Source of the DNA: Gigantopelta aegis
Taxonomy: Eukaryota > Mollusca > Gastropoda > Neomphalida > Peltospiridae
Assembly: GCF_016097555.1 (NCBI RefSeq)
Contig: NC_054708.1
Span: 7,470,160 to 7,534,159 of the forward strand
DNA length: 64,000 bases
Reading direction: 5' to 3'
Positions 1 through 10,850 of the stretch are shown here, piece by piece; the first letter of the stretch is position 1, and the number at the start of each line of letters is the position of its first letter. Position numbers and translations under genes: made by a program. The notes under the pieces were generated by a model. The model saw only the letters and a list, made by a program, of their open reading frames with translations. It did no database searches and had not been told where the DNA came from.

Positions 1-336
1 ATATTTAGTTAAATAGTTTATTATATTATTACGTCATTTATGCTGTTTTACAAGTCAGGTTGATCAAAGAGAAGCGCCTTGTCGAAAATTACTGCTTTTG
101 TTTACACTGTACATACAGGAGATGATCAGGAGCTGACGTCACTTCGCCCCAAGCTATCCCACCGGACGTCACAAAAACGAAACAAAATGGCTGCCCCCAG
201 TTAGCAGGAATAATCATGTTTTTTTATTAACGCTACAATTACGCGTTTTTCATTTGCTAAAGTGTCAGTATGTGTTGGTGGTCTGGGTATGCATCTTTCC
301 AACACATAAGGCTGTTATTTGAGTTGACCCTACCTT
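1..336. other. No recognisable feature
   Basis: AT-rich sequence with no supported gene. Short reading frames here look like chance. Confidence 0.5.
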
Positions 337-400
337 TAACCATATGTCCGACGCCATATAACCGTAAATAAAATGTGTTGAGTGCGTCGTTTCCTTCCTT
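337..400 (+). repeat. SINE 3'-tail fragment (tail 2)
   Basis: The segment reads TAACCATATGTCCGACGCCA, then the AACCGTAAATAAAATGTG block and a TTCCTTCC end. This matches the 3' part of full-length SINEs at 21,364 and 33,062. The head and middle are missing, so it is a 5'-truncated copy. Confidence 0.75.
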
Positions 401-842
401 CTTGGGTCCTGTTCAATAACGCTGACTGCGCATTGTTAAACAATATTCAGTGAGACATTGTCTATAAGAAGAGTGTCTTTCCAAAGAAATGGCCACCAGC
501 TGAAGACACACGCACATGCAGACTGCACTGATACCAGTTGACATAACGATAAACACCATGCCTATGAATGAGGATTCCACCAAGTTTGATTTCAAGAAAA
601 CACTTAATGGGTAGGGTTTACCAAAACTGATGAAACAGACTATATGGATTAATTGATTTAATTAATTCCTGAGCATCTTGGTGTGCACCAGGCGACGCTT
701 TTTATCTACACATGTACTTCTAAGTGCTAATGTCTTGACATTGGACAACCTTGCACAGCAGCATGCAGATGTATCTAAGGGATGCACCAGATTATTGTGT
801 TGCATGTGATCCATCAACCCACGTTATGTCAGTTGAGTTAAA
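401..842. other. No recognisable feature
   Basis: No supported gene. The 60-codon frame on the minus strand has no recognisable motif. Confidence 0.5.
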
Positions 843-1130
843 GTATGTTTTGTTCACCAACATCACTGGAGCACATTGATTTAAAATCAGTGGCTATTGC
901 ATGTCAAACATTTGATAAGTTTAACATATTATAGTCTTAAGAGAGGAAACCAGCTGCATTTTTCCATTAGTAGCAAGGGCTCTTTTATATGTACCATCCC
1001 ACAGTCTTTGATATACCAGTCGTGGTGCACTGGTTGAAACGATAAATAGTCCAATGAGCCCACCGGCGGGGATCGATTCCAAGCCGACCGTACATCAGGC
1101 GAGTGCTTTACTACTGGGCTACGTCCGACC
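843..1130 (-). repeat. SINE, head A + tail 1, nearly full length
   Basis: Read on the minus strand this starts with a tRNA-like head (ACGTAGCCCAGTAGTAAAGC, then a B-box-like GGAATCGATCC). It continues through the GATATACCAGTCGTGGTGCA region and ends in the tail with CATTGATTT and AACAAAACATAC. It is a retroposed Pol III-type repeat, not a tRNA gene, and has many substitutions against the other copies in the window. Confidence 0.85.
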
Positions 1131-1244
1131 CAGTCAGTTGAGAAAGCATCTGATGACAGTAGCATGTACTATGTATTATATACAACACATTGAGGTCGTT
1201 TTGTGAACAACCCTCAAGGTTTTTTGTACTGGAGTTTTACTAAA

Positions 1245-1294
1245 CATTCATTCATTCATTCATTCATTCATTCATTCATTCATTCATTCATTCA
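1245..1294. repeat. (CATT)n microsatellite
   Basis: About 12 uninterrupted copies of ATTC/CATT. Confidence 0.95.
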
Positions 1295-2292
1295 AACATA
1301 CACTCGCTCATTCATTCACTAATTTATCCATTCGTGTGTTGATTCAGGCTATAGTGATTAGGTGTTTGTGAATACTGATCGGTGTATAATTACAACAACG
1401 CTTTTTTACTGGGGAACCATTGATCATATGACATATGTCGGTATCTTGATGTATTATTTCATGCAATTATTTACAATTTGCAGTTATATTTTATTTTAAT
1501 ATTTTTTAAAACATGCTAACTAACATTTGACATAAAAGTCATGTTACAAATATTTTTAGATTTTCATACCATAATTACCGTCCTTTAAGTCAGTCATTAG
1601 TGAACACAATATCTGACAGTATTAGAAACAGTTTTAATGAACTCACTGAGACCATAAACATCTATTTTGACACGAAGATCATATTTCTAAGTGCTGTAGT
1701 TCTGAAGACATACAGGTTTTATGATGACTGGCGGCCATTTTGAAAAACGACCGCCATCTTGTTCGCACCAACTTTAGAAAATGTCATCTTATATTTTCAT
1801 CAACTCCACACCCGAGAGATTAATTTCAGCCATAGTGACAAATGTTGTACTTCCAGCCCCAGTTATTAAAAAACCTAAGGCTCTTTTCCAGCCTCTGCTG
1901 CAGGCGTAATGGTTGTTTACACATGTACGTGTGTTAAAACGATTTCAAGACATACGATTGGCTGCTCCTAGGTTATGACCAGGTCACCACTGCCATACAT
2001 CCAATGAAAAACTACACGATGGAAATCGATTACATTGTGACGTATAGTTAACCTGACAATCATGGGTCTGTGACGCGTAAGTTAGCTACAAGTGCAACGG
2101 CTGTAAATAATTTTTAGTCTAAAAAGATGTTGCAAATTTGCTTAAAACCTGGTTTTTGAGGATATGTAAGAAATTGAATAATGCATTCGTGTCCGTTAGA
2201 TATCATTTATCTCACTAACAGACGCATGTATTATTCTTTATTTAACATATCGAATAATGTAACACTTTTGAATGATATTGTTATTTTCTTAA
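1295..2292. other. No gene recognised
   Basis: AT-rich noncoding sequence. No reading frame with family resemblance and no repeat I could match elsewhere in the window. Confidence 0.5.
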
Positions 2293-2602
2293 GGGCAGAA
2301 CGTAGCTCTGGTAAAGTGCTTGCTTGATGCGCTGTCGATCTAGGATCGATCCATGTCGGTGAGACCATTGGACTATTTCTCAATCCAGCCTGTGCACCAT
2401 GACTGGTATATCAAAGGACGTGGTGTGTTGTAACACGTCTGTAGGATAGTGCATATAAAAGATCCCTTACTCCTAATGGAAACATGTAGCGGGTTTCTTC
2501 TCTAAGACTATATGTCAATATTACCAAATGTTTGACATCCAATAGCCGATGATGAATAAATCAATGTGTTCTAGTGGTGTCGTTAAACAAAACATACTTA
2601 TA
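2293..2602 (+). repeat. SINE, head A + tail 1
   Basis: Head GGGCAGAACGTAGCTCTGGT and B-box-like GGATCGATCC at the left, the middle block AAAGATCCCTTACTCCTAAT, and the tail with CCAATAGCCGATGATGAATA and GTCGTTAAACAAAACATAC at the right. Nearly complete and in the opposite orientation to the copy at 843. Confidence 0.88.
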
Positions 2603-2629
2603 CACCAATAACTACGATATAGGTTTTAT

Positions 2630-2748
2630 TTTCATTTCAACTTATTTTCGTGCTTATATCCAATTATGGCTCAAACACGCTATCCTGTGCACACATACCT
2701 CAGCTATGTCAAACACGCTATCCTGTGCACACATACCTCAGCTATGTC
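2630..2748 (-). repeat. SINE type C, 3'-end fragment with internal duplication
   Basis: On the minus strand the 3' tail of the type-C SINE (compare 31,150-31,245) is visible: TTGGATATAAGCACGAAAAT followed by AAGTTGAAATGAAAATAAAA. A 38-bp part of its body is tandemly duplicated (2671-2708 and 2709-2746), which is unusual for the family and happened in this copy. Confidence 0.75.
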
Positions 2749-2837
2749 CCATGGGTTAACCAGAACACCGCCGAGACCTGTTATAGCTTTGCAGTTTATG
2801 TCTCCGAACACCACATTGTGTTTCTGCAATCACTTAA

Positions 2838-3206
2838 AGGGACATATCCTAGTTTCAACCCGTGAAAATTAACACTAAGTTTAGTTAATCTACAAACCTG
2901 AAACACATTTGGATAACGTTACAATTGAGTGAAACATGAGTCTGTGACTTTGAAATGGTGAAATACCCTCTGAAAACGGACTAAAACTCGACTCCACAAC
3001 TGTTACTTCTCAGACGCACGTGCGTTTTTAAAAATATGAGAAATGCATTTTGTGATATTAAAACCACCAGGATGACCAAAGACCCTTCCAATGTACGGAA
3101 ATTGATAATCTAAACCATAAAATCTAAGTAAAGTATGATTTCAGTTATCAAAAACAGCTATAACAGTAAAAACTATAACTTAGTGTTTAAAAACTAGGGT
3201 ATGTCT
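2838..3206. mobile_element. TTAA-flanked MITE, copy 1
   Basis: About 370 bp bounded by TTAA on both sides (2834-2837 and 3207-3210), with imperfect inverted ends: left AGGGACATATCCTAGTTTC, right (reverse complement) AGACATACCCTAGTTTTT. Related copies lie at 3,687, 11,640 and 25,078. No coding capacity. TTAA targets are known for piggyBac and Kolobok elements; which superfamily applies is inference. Confidence 0.72.
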
Positions 3207-3210
3207 TTAA

Positions 3211-3682
3211 CCCGAGGGTCTTTTTAAGCATTTTCAAGTCTTTATTTATCTAAACAAAACAACACTGATGAAAACCCGAAATGACATATTGGAGAAGTTT
3301 TTCATCAGACAAAGTGTTGTACGTCTTTCTTTCTCTCCATGTTTCCTTTCTGACCCCAGGGGCTGGACCCGGTGTGAAAGATGTCAAACCGGAAATACGA
3401 CATGAGGTGACAAAGAAGTAACACAGTTTTCCCAGAGGGTTATGATAGTGCAGAGACTGGGGTTACCGCTGGCTTCCAATACCACTGCGATCTCAACAAG
3501 GGGCCAGTTATATCATTTAGAGACCGAGCTTTTCACTATTTGTTTGTTATTCGAATTCACGCCGGCTATGTTTTTATTTTGCGAAAACAGATGAAACGCA
3601 CATGGCGGTCATAATCTGTAATTGAAACTGCACACGAGAAAAATGAGTAAGGAATGTGTGATAGCAACTTGTCGCGTATTTC
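3211..3682. other. No gene recognised
   Basis: No feature supported; moderately GC-richer than its surroundings but without a recognisable reading frame. Confidence 0.45.
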
Positions 3683-3748
3683 TTAAAGAGACAGACCCCT
3701 AGTTTTTAAATACTAAGGCGTATTTTCCCCACTATTAGAGCCGTTTAT

Positions 3749-3970
3749 AAAATTTGTTTTGTTCAACGACACCACAAGAGCACATTGATTGATTAATCAT
3801 CGGCTATTGGATGTCAAACATTTGGTAACTCTGACAGTCTTAGAAAGAAAACCCGCTACATTTTTCCATGAGTAGAAAGGGATCTTTTATATGCACCATC
3901 ACACAGACAGGATATCACATACCACGGCCTTTGATATACCAGTGTGGTGCACTGGCTGGAACGAGTAGAA
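3749..3970 (-). repeat. SINE (tail 1), truncated, nested in a MITE
   Basis: Minus-strand SINE with tail 1 (ACGACACCACAAGAGCACAT on the plus strand), lacking the tRNA-like head. It is flanked by CCGTTTAT at 3741-3748 and 3971-3978, an apparent 8-bp target-site duplication. The MITE therefore predates the SINE. Confidence 0.78.
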
Positions 3971-4100
3971 CCGTTTATGATCACTGAAATCAAACAGTAC
4001 TTATACTATATTGTTTAGAGTATCCATTGTCGTACAAACCGGAGCGTTTCTGGTCATCCTGAAGTTGTTAATACCACAAAATGCATTTTTATTAGCTTTA

Positions 4101-4279
4101 AAAACGCACGTGGGTCTGAGAGGTAACGAACGGTTATGGACACGAGGTCTAGTCTATTTAAAACGCACGTGGGTCTGAGAGGTAACGAACGGTTATGGAC
4201 ACGAGGTCTAGTCTATTTAAAACGCACGTGGGTCTGAGAGGTAACGAACGGTTATGGACACGAGGTCTAGTCTATTTAA
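4101..4279. repeat. 59-bp direct repeat, three copies
   Basis: AAAACGCACGTGGGTCTGAG starts at 4101, 4160 and 4219, and the three copies are essentially identical. The unit is part of the MITE family (compare ACGCACGTGCG at 3013-3028), so this is a recent local amplification within a copy. Confidence 0.92.
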
Positions 4280-4638
4280 AAGTATTTTAAAGAGCATTTC
4301 CCTATTTCAACGTCACAGACTGTTGTTTTACTCTGTTGTAACTTTATTGAAATGTGTTACAGGGGCCTATTTCACTAAAAATCGTAAGTTTACGTATGCT
4401 ACTAGCAGTTATGTCAGTCATACGTTTACACGTGTTATGCTCAATTATTTGTAGCAAATACATTAATCTATGAATTAGTGTGTGACACCCAAAAGAAATG
4501 GGTTTGTTGTGGCTATTAGTTGACCAATGAGTCTTACACTTGACCGAATGCAAACCATATAAAATACATCCATAGTCTACTTATTTGTCTAGTTGTTTGT
4601 TTTCTTTGAAGTTCTGTTTTGCTTTTTTTATTTAACTT

Positions 4639-4647
4639 GGTTTTTTG

Positions 4648-4679
<32 letters not shown>

Positions 4680-4784
4680 GTATGTGTGTGTCGCTGTGTG
4701 TGTGCCGCTGTGTGTGTGTCGCTATGTGTGTGTGTGTGTGTGTGTGTGTGTCTGTGTGTGTGTGTGTGTGTCTGAATGTGTGTG

Positions 4785-4842
<58 letters not shown>

Positions 4843-5080
4843 CATCATTTCCTTGGCCTCTATCCACCCTTCCATCCATCCACCCACCGACCCATCTGTC
4901 CATTCTGGTAAATAACCACCAAAACACTCATCCATCCATCTATCCATCCATCCATCCATCCACCCCACTCATGTATTCAATCAGAATCCACTCATTGTCT
5001 GTTCATCAATTCATCCATCCATCCATCCATCCATCCATCCATCCATCCACTCATCAATCCATCCTTTCATCCATCCATTC
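4639..5080. repeat. Microsatellites: (TG)n, (TC)n, (ATCC)n
   Basis: (TG)n with interruptions runs from 4649 to 4840, with a short (TC)n at 4786-4800, followed by (ATCC)n-rich tracts at 4869-4970 and 5010-5080. The overlapping reading frames here (runs of Cys-Val or His-Thr) are products of the repeat, not genes. Confidence 0.95.
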
Positions 5081-5084
5081 TTCT

Positions 5085-5770
5085 GTTTTATTTTGTTTTT
5101 CGACTCAGTATTTTGATAAAGTAAAACTTTACAACTGACGAAGCACTGTGTAGACTGATCTTCATGGGAATACAGTGACATTTTACCAGTCTATCCGTCA
5201 CGCACGGAACAATGACCCGGATTTCGGTGCTGGACAATGGGCGATCACGGGGACCTACATATGAACCATTCACGCCCACTGGCTTACTGCATTACCAAGC
5301 CATAAAACCACAAACACATTTCCACGGAACCCAAAAAACCACAGAGGACGTTTTGAATGACACCAGGTCACCAGTAGGTCGCAATCTCTCTGAAGGGGCC
5401 AGCGCTCTTGTCTCAAGGAGCTAAGGTCTCCGAGGTCAAGGCCCGGGGTCATATGTTGATCACATTAAAAGAGGCAGACAAAACCGGCGGTGGGTGTGCG
5501 GTGTTTATATGTTTTCGCTCACACGGGGTAAGAAGCTGGGGTCCGACCATTGTATGAGATTTATGAATGGGCGGGAAGGAGTCGGCACCGCTAGGCGCTA
5601 GTAACGGGACCCAGTGTTAACTCCCGGCTTGTGAACCAGTTGCGCACCCAGATCCCAAGGACGCGATTCTGTGGGTCAGTGATGTTACTGAAATGATCTT
5701 TTCTTCATCTCCACACCCACACAACACTGCTTGTACTTCATTCACAGGCGTAAAACGGTCGGCACCTGGG
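5085..5770. other. No gene recognised
   Basis: Mixed-composition unique-looking sequence with no gene I can support. Confidence 0.5.
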
Positions 5771-5774
5771 GTGG

Positions 5775-6076
5775 TGGTGGTGGTGGTGGTGTGTGTGTGT
5801 GTGTGTGTGTGTGTTTTTTTTTCTGTGTTTGTGTGTGTGTGTGTGTATGTGAGTGTGTGTGTTGTTGTGTATGTATGTGTGTGTGTGTGTGTGTGTGTTT
5901 GTTGTGTGTGTGTTTGTTGTTGTGTGTGTGTGTGTGTGTCTATTTGTGTGTGTGTGTGTATGTGTTGTGTGTGCGTATGCATGTATGTGTGTGTGTCTGT
6001 CTGTCTGTCTGCATGTGTGTCTGTATGTGTGTATATGTGTGTGTGCTTGTGCCTCTCTGTGTGTGTGTGGTTGAAT
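5775..6076. repeat. (TG)n-rich microsatellite
   Basis: (GGT)n at 5770-5790 followed by 290 bp of interrupted (TG)n with TCTG islands. Reading frames across it are artefacts of the dinucleotide repeat. Confidence 0.95.
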
Positions 6077-6250
6077 AATAACCAAGCGGACCTTTTTCTA
6101 TAACTTTTTCTTATATATAACTTAATATTGCATCGTAAAATTAATTTTAGCCTCAACGGGAGGGGGAGGAGGGGGGGGGGCATCAAAATTCTCCTGCCTA
6201 CGCACCTGCTATTAAATTACTCTTACCCAGGTCTTCGTCTACGAGGGGTC

Positions 6251-6535
6251 GGGGGGGGGGGGGGGGGGGGCTCGACGTAACACAGAGGTAAAGAGTTCGC
6301 TTGATGCGCGGTTGGTTTGGGATCGATCCCCGTCGGTGGGCCCATTAGGCTATTTCTCTTTCCAGCCACTGGTATACCAAAGGCCGAGGTATGTGCTATC
6401 ATGTTTGAGGGATAGTGCAAATAATAAATCCCTTGCTACTAATGGAAATGTAGCGGGTTTCTTCTCTAAGACTATATGTCACATATTACAAAATGTTTGA
6501 CATCCAATAGCCGATGATTAATAATTGACTTAACT
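6251..6535 (+). repeat. G-run followed by SINE, head A + tail 1
   Basis: An uninterrupted run of 20 G at 6251-6270 directly precedes a SINE: head CGTAACACAGAGGTAAAGAG, B-box-like GGATCGATCC, middle CCCTTGCTACTAATGGAAAT, and a tail ending near 6535 with CCAATAGCCGATGATTAATA. The tail is short. Confidence 0.82.
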
Positions 6536-6664
6536 CTACGTTCAAAATGAGTTTGTACAATAGTAACTGATTTTGACATATATAATATTCAATACATTAA
6601 TATCTGTAGATTATTTACATACAGTGCGATTTTATTAATTTAGATAGTATCATCATACCAATGA

Positions 6665-7053
6665 AAAAAGAAAGAAATGTTTTATTTAACGACGCACTCA
6701 ACACATTTTATTTTACGGTTATATGGCGTCAGACATATGGTTAAGGACCACACAGATTTTGAGAAGAAACCCGCTGTCGCCACTACATGGGCTACTCTTT
6801 CCGATTAGCAGCAAGGGATCTTTTATTTGCGCTTCCCACAGGCAGGATAACACAAACCATGGCCTTTGTTGAACCAGTTATGGATCACTGGTCTGTGCAA
6901 GTGGTTTACACCTACCCATTGAGCCTTGCGGAGCACTCATCAGGGTTTGGAGTCGATATCTGGATTAAAAATCCCATGCCTCGACTGGGATCCGAACCCA
7001 GTACCTACCAGCCTGTAGACCGATGGCCTAACCACGACGCCATCGAGGCCGGT
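6665..7053 (-). repeat. SINE, head B + tail 2, full length with TSD
   Basis: On the minus strand it begins ACCGGCCTCGATGGCGTCGT (head B, with B-box-like GGGTTCGGATCCC) and ends in tail 2 with an AATAAAACATTTCTTTC terminus. It is flanked by CATACCAATGA (6654-6664) and CATACCCATGA (7054-7064), an 11-bp target-site duplication with one mismatch, which fixes both ends. Confidence 0.92.
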
Positions 7054-7064
7054 CATACCCATGA

Positions 7065-7854
7065 CACCATGTACTGAAAAAATCAGACGAACAAACAAAA
7101 ACACCAAACAGAAAACACCAAACAAAACGTATCCGTTCGTTATACACGTATATGTGACAGTGGCGGATCCAAAAAAATCCATTTAAGGAGCCCCAATGAC
7201 ACGAGGCGGAATGCCAAGGGATCTTTGGGGGAGGGTTGGAGGGGGATCGTAAAAAAAATTAAATTAATATATAATAAAATTATAACTATCGCAAACTTTA
7301 GGGGAGGCCCGGGCCCTTGTCTCTCCCCCCCCCCCCCAACCCACCCCCCGATCCGACTCTGTGTTCTGTAACAGGTAATGATATTCAAGTCCGGCTCATG
7401 TAATATTCTACCCTATTTGATAAAGTGACGCCGTACAGCCCGTAGTCAAGTACTTCACAAATGAATGGCAGGTTTCGTTTTGTTTTGCGCTACATGGAGT
7501 GCCATTCACCTCGCCTTTTCTCATCTACTCCCCAGAACACAGATCCATATCGATATACACCTCAATGTATGTATTACAGTGAAGCACTGTTTGTCGTGTA
7601 CGGGCTAATAAATCATATCAAAGGTGACGATATTAAATTATTCCTCACAACATACGAAGTGACGTATGTCACCTCGGACAGACTTTATGCTGTATAACGC
7701 GTCATACTGCGTGAAATTCAAAACATGATGCAAGTGTAATAAAATGGCCCTAAAGAAACCATTAAAAGCGTCTGAGTATCTCGCGTCCCAAGTGATTGTA
7801 TTATTGTTTCACGGCATTGTGGAAATGGTATTAGCTATGCTTGCAGATAAACAG
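7065..7854. other. No gene recognised
   Basis: Contains a C-run near 7325-7337 and no supported gene. Confidence 0.5.
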
Positions 7855-8470
7855 ACATGATATACCAAGGGGCTGACTGTGAGGATATAGTTATTATACA
7901 CTCTAACATGATATACCAAGGGGCTGACTGTGAGGATATAGTTATTATACACTCTAACATGATATACCAAGGGGCTGACTGTGAGGATATAGTTATTATA
8001 CACTCTAACATGATATACCAAGGAGCTGACTGTGAGAATATAGTTATTATACACTCTAACATGATATACCAAGGAGCTGACTGTGAGGATATAGTTATTA
8101 TACACTCTAACATGATATACCACGGGGCTAACTATGAAGATATAGTTATTATATACTCTAACATGATATACCAAGGGGCTGACTGTGAGGATAGTTATTA
8201 TACACTCTAACATGATATACCAAGGAGCTGACTATGAGAATATAGTTATTATACACTCTAACATGATATACCAAGGGGCTGACTGTGAGGATATAGTTAT
8301 TATACACTCTAACATGATATACCAAGGAGCTGACTGTGAGAATATAGTTATTATACACTCTAACATGATATACCAAGGAGCTTACTGTGAGGATATAGTT
8401 ATTATACACTCTAACATGATATACAAAGGGGTCGACTGTTAAGATATAGTTATTATACACTATAACATGA
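7855..8470. repeat. 51-bp satellite array, about 12 copies
   Basis: The unit begins ACATGATATACCAAGGGGCT, continues GACTGTGAGGATATAG and ends TTATTATACACTCTA. Period 51 bp equals 17 codons, which keeps frames open on both strands; there is no start context, domain or codon signal of a gene. It joins directly to a related 41-bp array at about 8470. Confidence 0.95.
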
Positions 8471-10566
8471 TATACCATGGGGCTGAAAGTAATATACACA
8501 CTGACATGATAAACCACGGGAATGACTGATATATACACTGACATGATAGACCACGTGATTGACTGTGATATATACACACTGACATGATAGACCACGGGGA
8601 TAACTGTTATATACAAACAATGACATGATAGACCACGGGGATGACTGTGATATATACACACTGACATGATAGACCACGGAGATGACTGTGATATATATAC
8701 ACTGACATGATAGACCCCGGGGATGACTGTGATATATACACACTGACATGATGGACCACGGGGATGACTGTGATATATATACACACTGACATGATAGACC
8801 ATGGAGATGACTGTGATATATACACACTGACATGATGGACCACGGGGATGACTGTGATATATACACATTGACATGATAGACCACGGGGATGACTGTGATA
8901 TATATACACACTGACATGATAGACCACGGAGATGACTGTGATATATATACACTGACATGATAGACCACGGGGATGACTGTGATATATACACACTGACATG
9001 ATGGACCACGGGGATGACTGTGATATATATACACACTGACATGATAGACCACGGAGATGACTGTGATATATACACACTGACATGATAGACCACGGGGATG
9101 ACTGTGATATATATACACACTGACATGATAGACCACGGAGATGACTGTGATATATATACACTGACATGACAGACCACGGGGATGACTGTGATATATACAC
9201 ACTGACATGACAGACCACGTAGATAACTGTGATATATACACACTGACATGATAGACCACGTAGATAACTGTGATATATACACACTGACATGACAGACCAC
9301 GTAGATAACTATGATATAGATAACTGTGATATATACGCACTGACATGATAGGCCACGTACATAACTGTGATATATACACACTGACATGACAGACCACGTA
9401 CATACCTGTGATATATACGCACTGACATGACAGACCACGTAGATACCTGTGATATATACTCACTGACATGACAGGCCACGTAGATAACTGTGATATATAC
9501 ACACAGACATGACAGGCCACGTAGATACCTGTGATATATACACACTGACATGACAGACCACGTAGATACCTGTGATATATACACACTGACATGACAGACC
9601 ACGTAGATACCTGTGATATATACACACAGACATGACAGACCACGTAGATACCTGTGATATATACACACTGACATGACAGACCACGTACATACCTGTGATA
9701 TATACACACTGGCATGACAGACCACGTAGATACCTGTGATATATACACACTGACATGACAGACCACGTAGATAACTGTGATATATACACACAGACATTAT
9801 AGACCACGTACATACCTGTGATATATACACACTGACATGACAGACCACGTAGATACCTGTGATATATACACACTGACATGACAGACCACGTAGATACCTG
9901 TGATATATACACACTGACATGACAGACCACGTAGATACCTGTGATATATACACACTGACATGACAGGCCACGTAGGTACCTGTGATATATACACACTGAC
10001 ATGACAGGCCACGTAGATACCTGTGATATATACACACTGACATGACAGACCACGTAGATAACTGTGATATATACACACAGACATGACAGACCACGTAAAT
10101 ACCTGTGATATATACACACTGACATGACAGACCACGTAGATAACTATGATATATACACACTGACATGATAGGCCACGTAGATAACTGTGATATATACACA
10201 CTGATATGATAGACCACGTAGCAATCTAATTAAAATTAGCTCCACAATTACATGTGGATCTAACACCAGCCAGTTGGAGCTCATGTCCACCAATCAAAAC
10301 CTTACTTGCAGAATCCTGCACGTGATTAAAAAATAATTTTAATTAGATTGACCACGTAGATACCTGTGATATATACACACTGACATGATAGACCACGTAG
10401 ATACCTGTGATATATACACACTGACATGATAGACCACGTAGATAACTGTGATATATACACACTGATATGATAGACAACTGTGATATATACACACTGATAT
10501 GATAGACAACTGTAATATATACACACTGACATGATAGATAACTGTGATATATACACTGACATGATA
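8471..10566. repeat. 41-bp satellite array with two subtypes, about 48 copies
   Basis: The unit is about 41 bp (39-43): TGATATATACACACTGACAT, then GATAGACCAC, then either GGGGATGACTG (mostly 8471-9190) or GTAGATACCTG (mostly 9190-10440). Copies degrade towards 10,566. A 129-bp MITE interrupts it at 10,222. None of the three minus-strand frames meets a stop within the unit, which explains very long but spurious reading frames with the pattern SVCIYHRYLRGLSCQ. Confidence 0.95.
10222..10350. mobile_element. Short MITE with 17-bp perfect TIRs and 9-bp TSD
   Basis: The element begins CAATCTAATTAAAATTA and ends with its exact reverse complement. It splits a 41-bp satellite unit, and ACCACGTAG is present on both sides (10213-10221 and 10351-10359), a 9-bp duplication readable because the intact unit is known from neighbours. 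A 9-bp target duplication is typical of Mutator-like elements; the assignment is inference. 129 bp, noncoding. Confidence 0.88.
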
Positions 10567-10574
10567 TGACGGCA

Positions 10575-10850
10575 ACCCAGGCAATTAAGACAATGGTAAC
10601 GGTAAAACAAATATCATGGAAAATTTGTCTCTGCATTATTTTCCGCGGCAGTTTTGCTGTTAATTTTATAAGAGGTGAGTTTAATTTGTCAATATTACAA
10701 AAGTTAAATAATTAATTAAGAAAAGTGACAAAGAAAGTTTTGTGGCAAAAGAAATGCCGCAGAAATTTGAAAACACCGCGGCAGTCTCCACGGCATTACC
10801 GATTGCTATGTTTAATTGCCATTCTTGGACGGTGAGAATAACATTAAATG
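10575..10850. repeat. Interspersed repeat of unknown class
   Basis: The stretch with AATTAAGAAAAGTGAC, GAAATGCCGC and CGGCAGTCTCCACGGCATTA recurs in decayed form at 33,540-33,660 (AATTAAGAAAAGTGAC, CACCGAGGTAATCTCCATGG). Ends and class are not clear. Confidence 0.55.

Larger units (their letters stand above)
3687..4300. mobile_element. TTAA-flanked MITE, copy 2, inverted and interrupted
   Basis: This is the family of 2838-3206 in inverse orientation. It begins after TTAA at 3683-3686 with AGAGACAGACCCCTAGTTTT. A SINE sits inside it at 3749-3970, and a 59-bp piece is present three times in tandem from 4101. The far end is blurred by the triplication. Confidence 0.68.

Noticed and set aside
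4534-4968. 144-codon minus frame rich in His-Thr and related Cys-Val frames
   Set aside because: Translation of (TG)n/(CA)n and (ATCC)n microsatellites; the same at 5617-6186.
7855-10566. CRISPR-like regular direct repeats and long ORFs
   Set aside because: Repeats are contiguous without unique spacers, in a eukaryotic genome, and the ORFs exist in three frames at once because the unit lacks stops.
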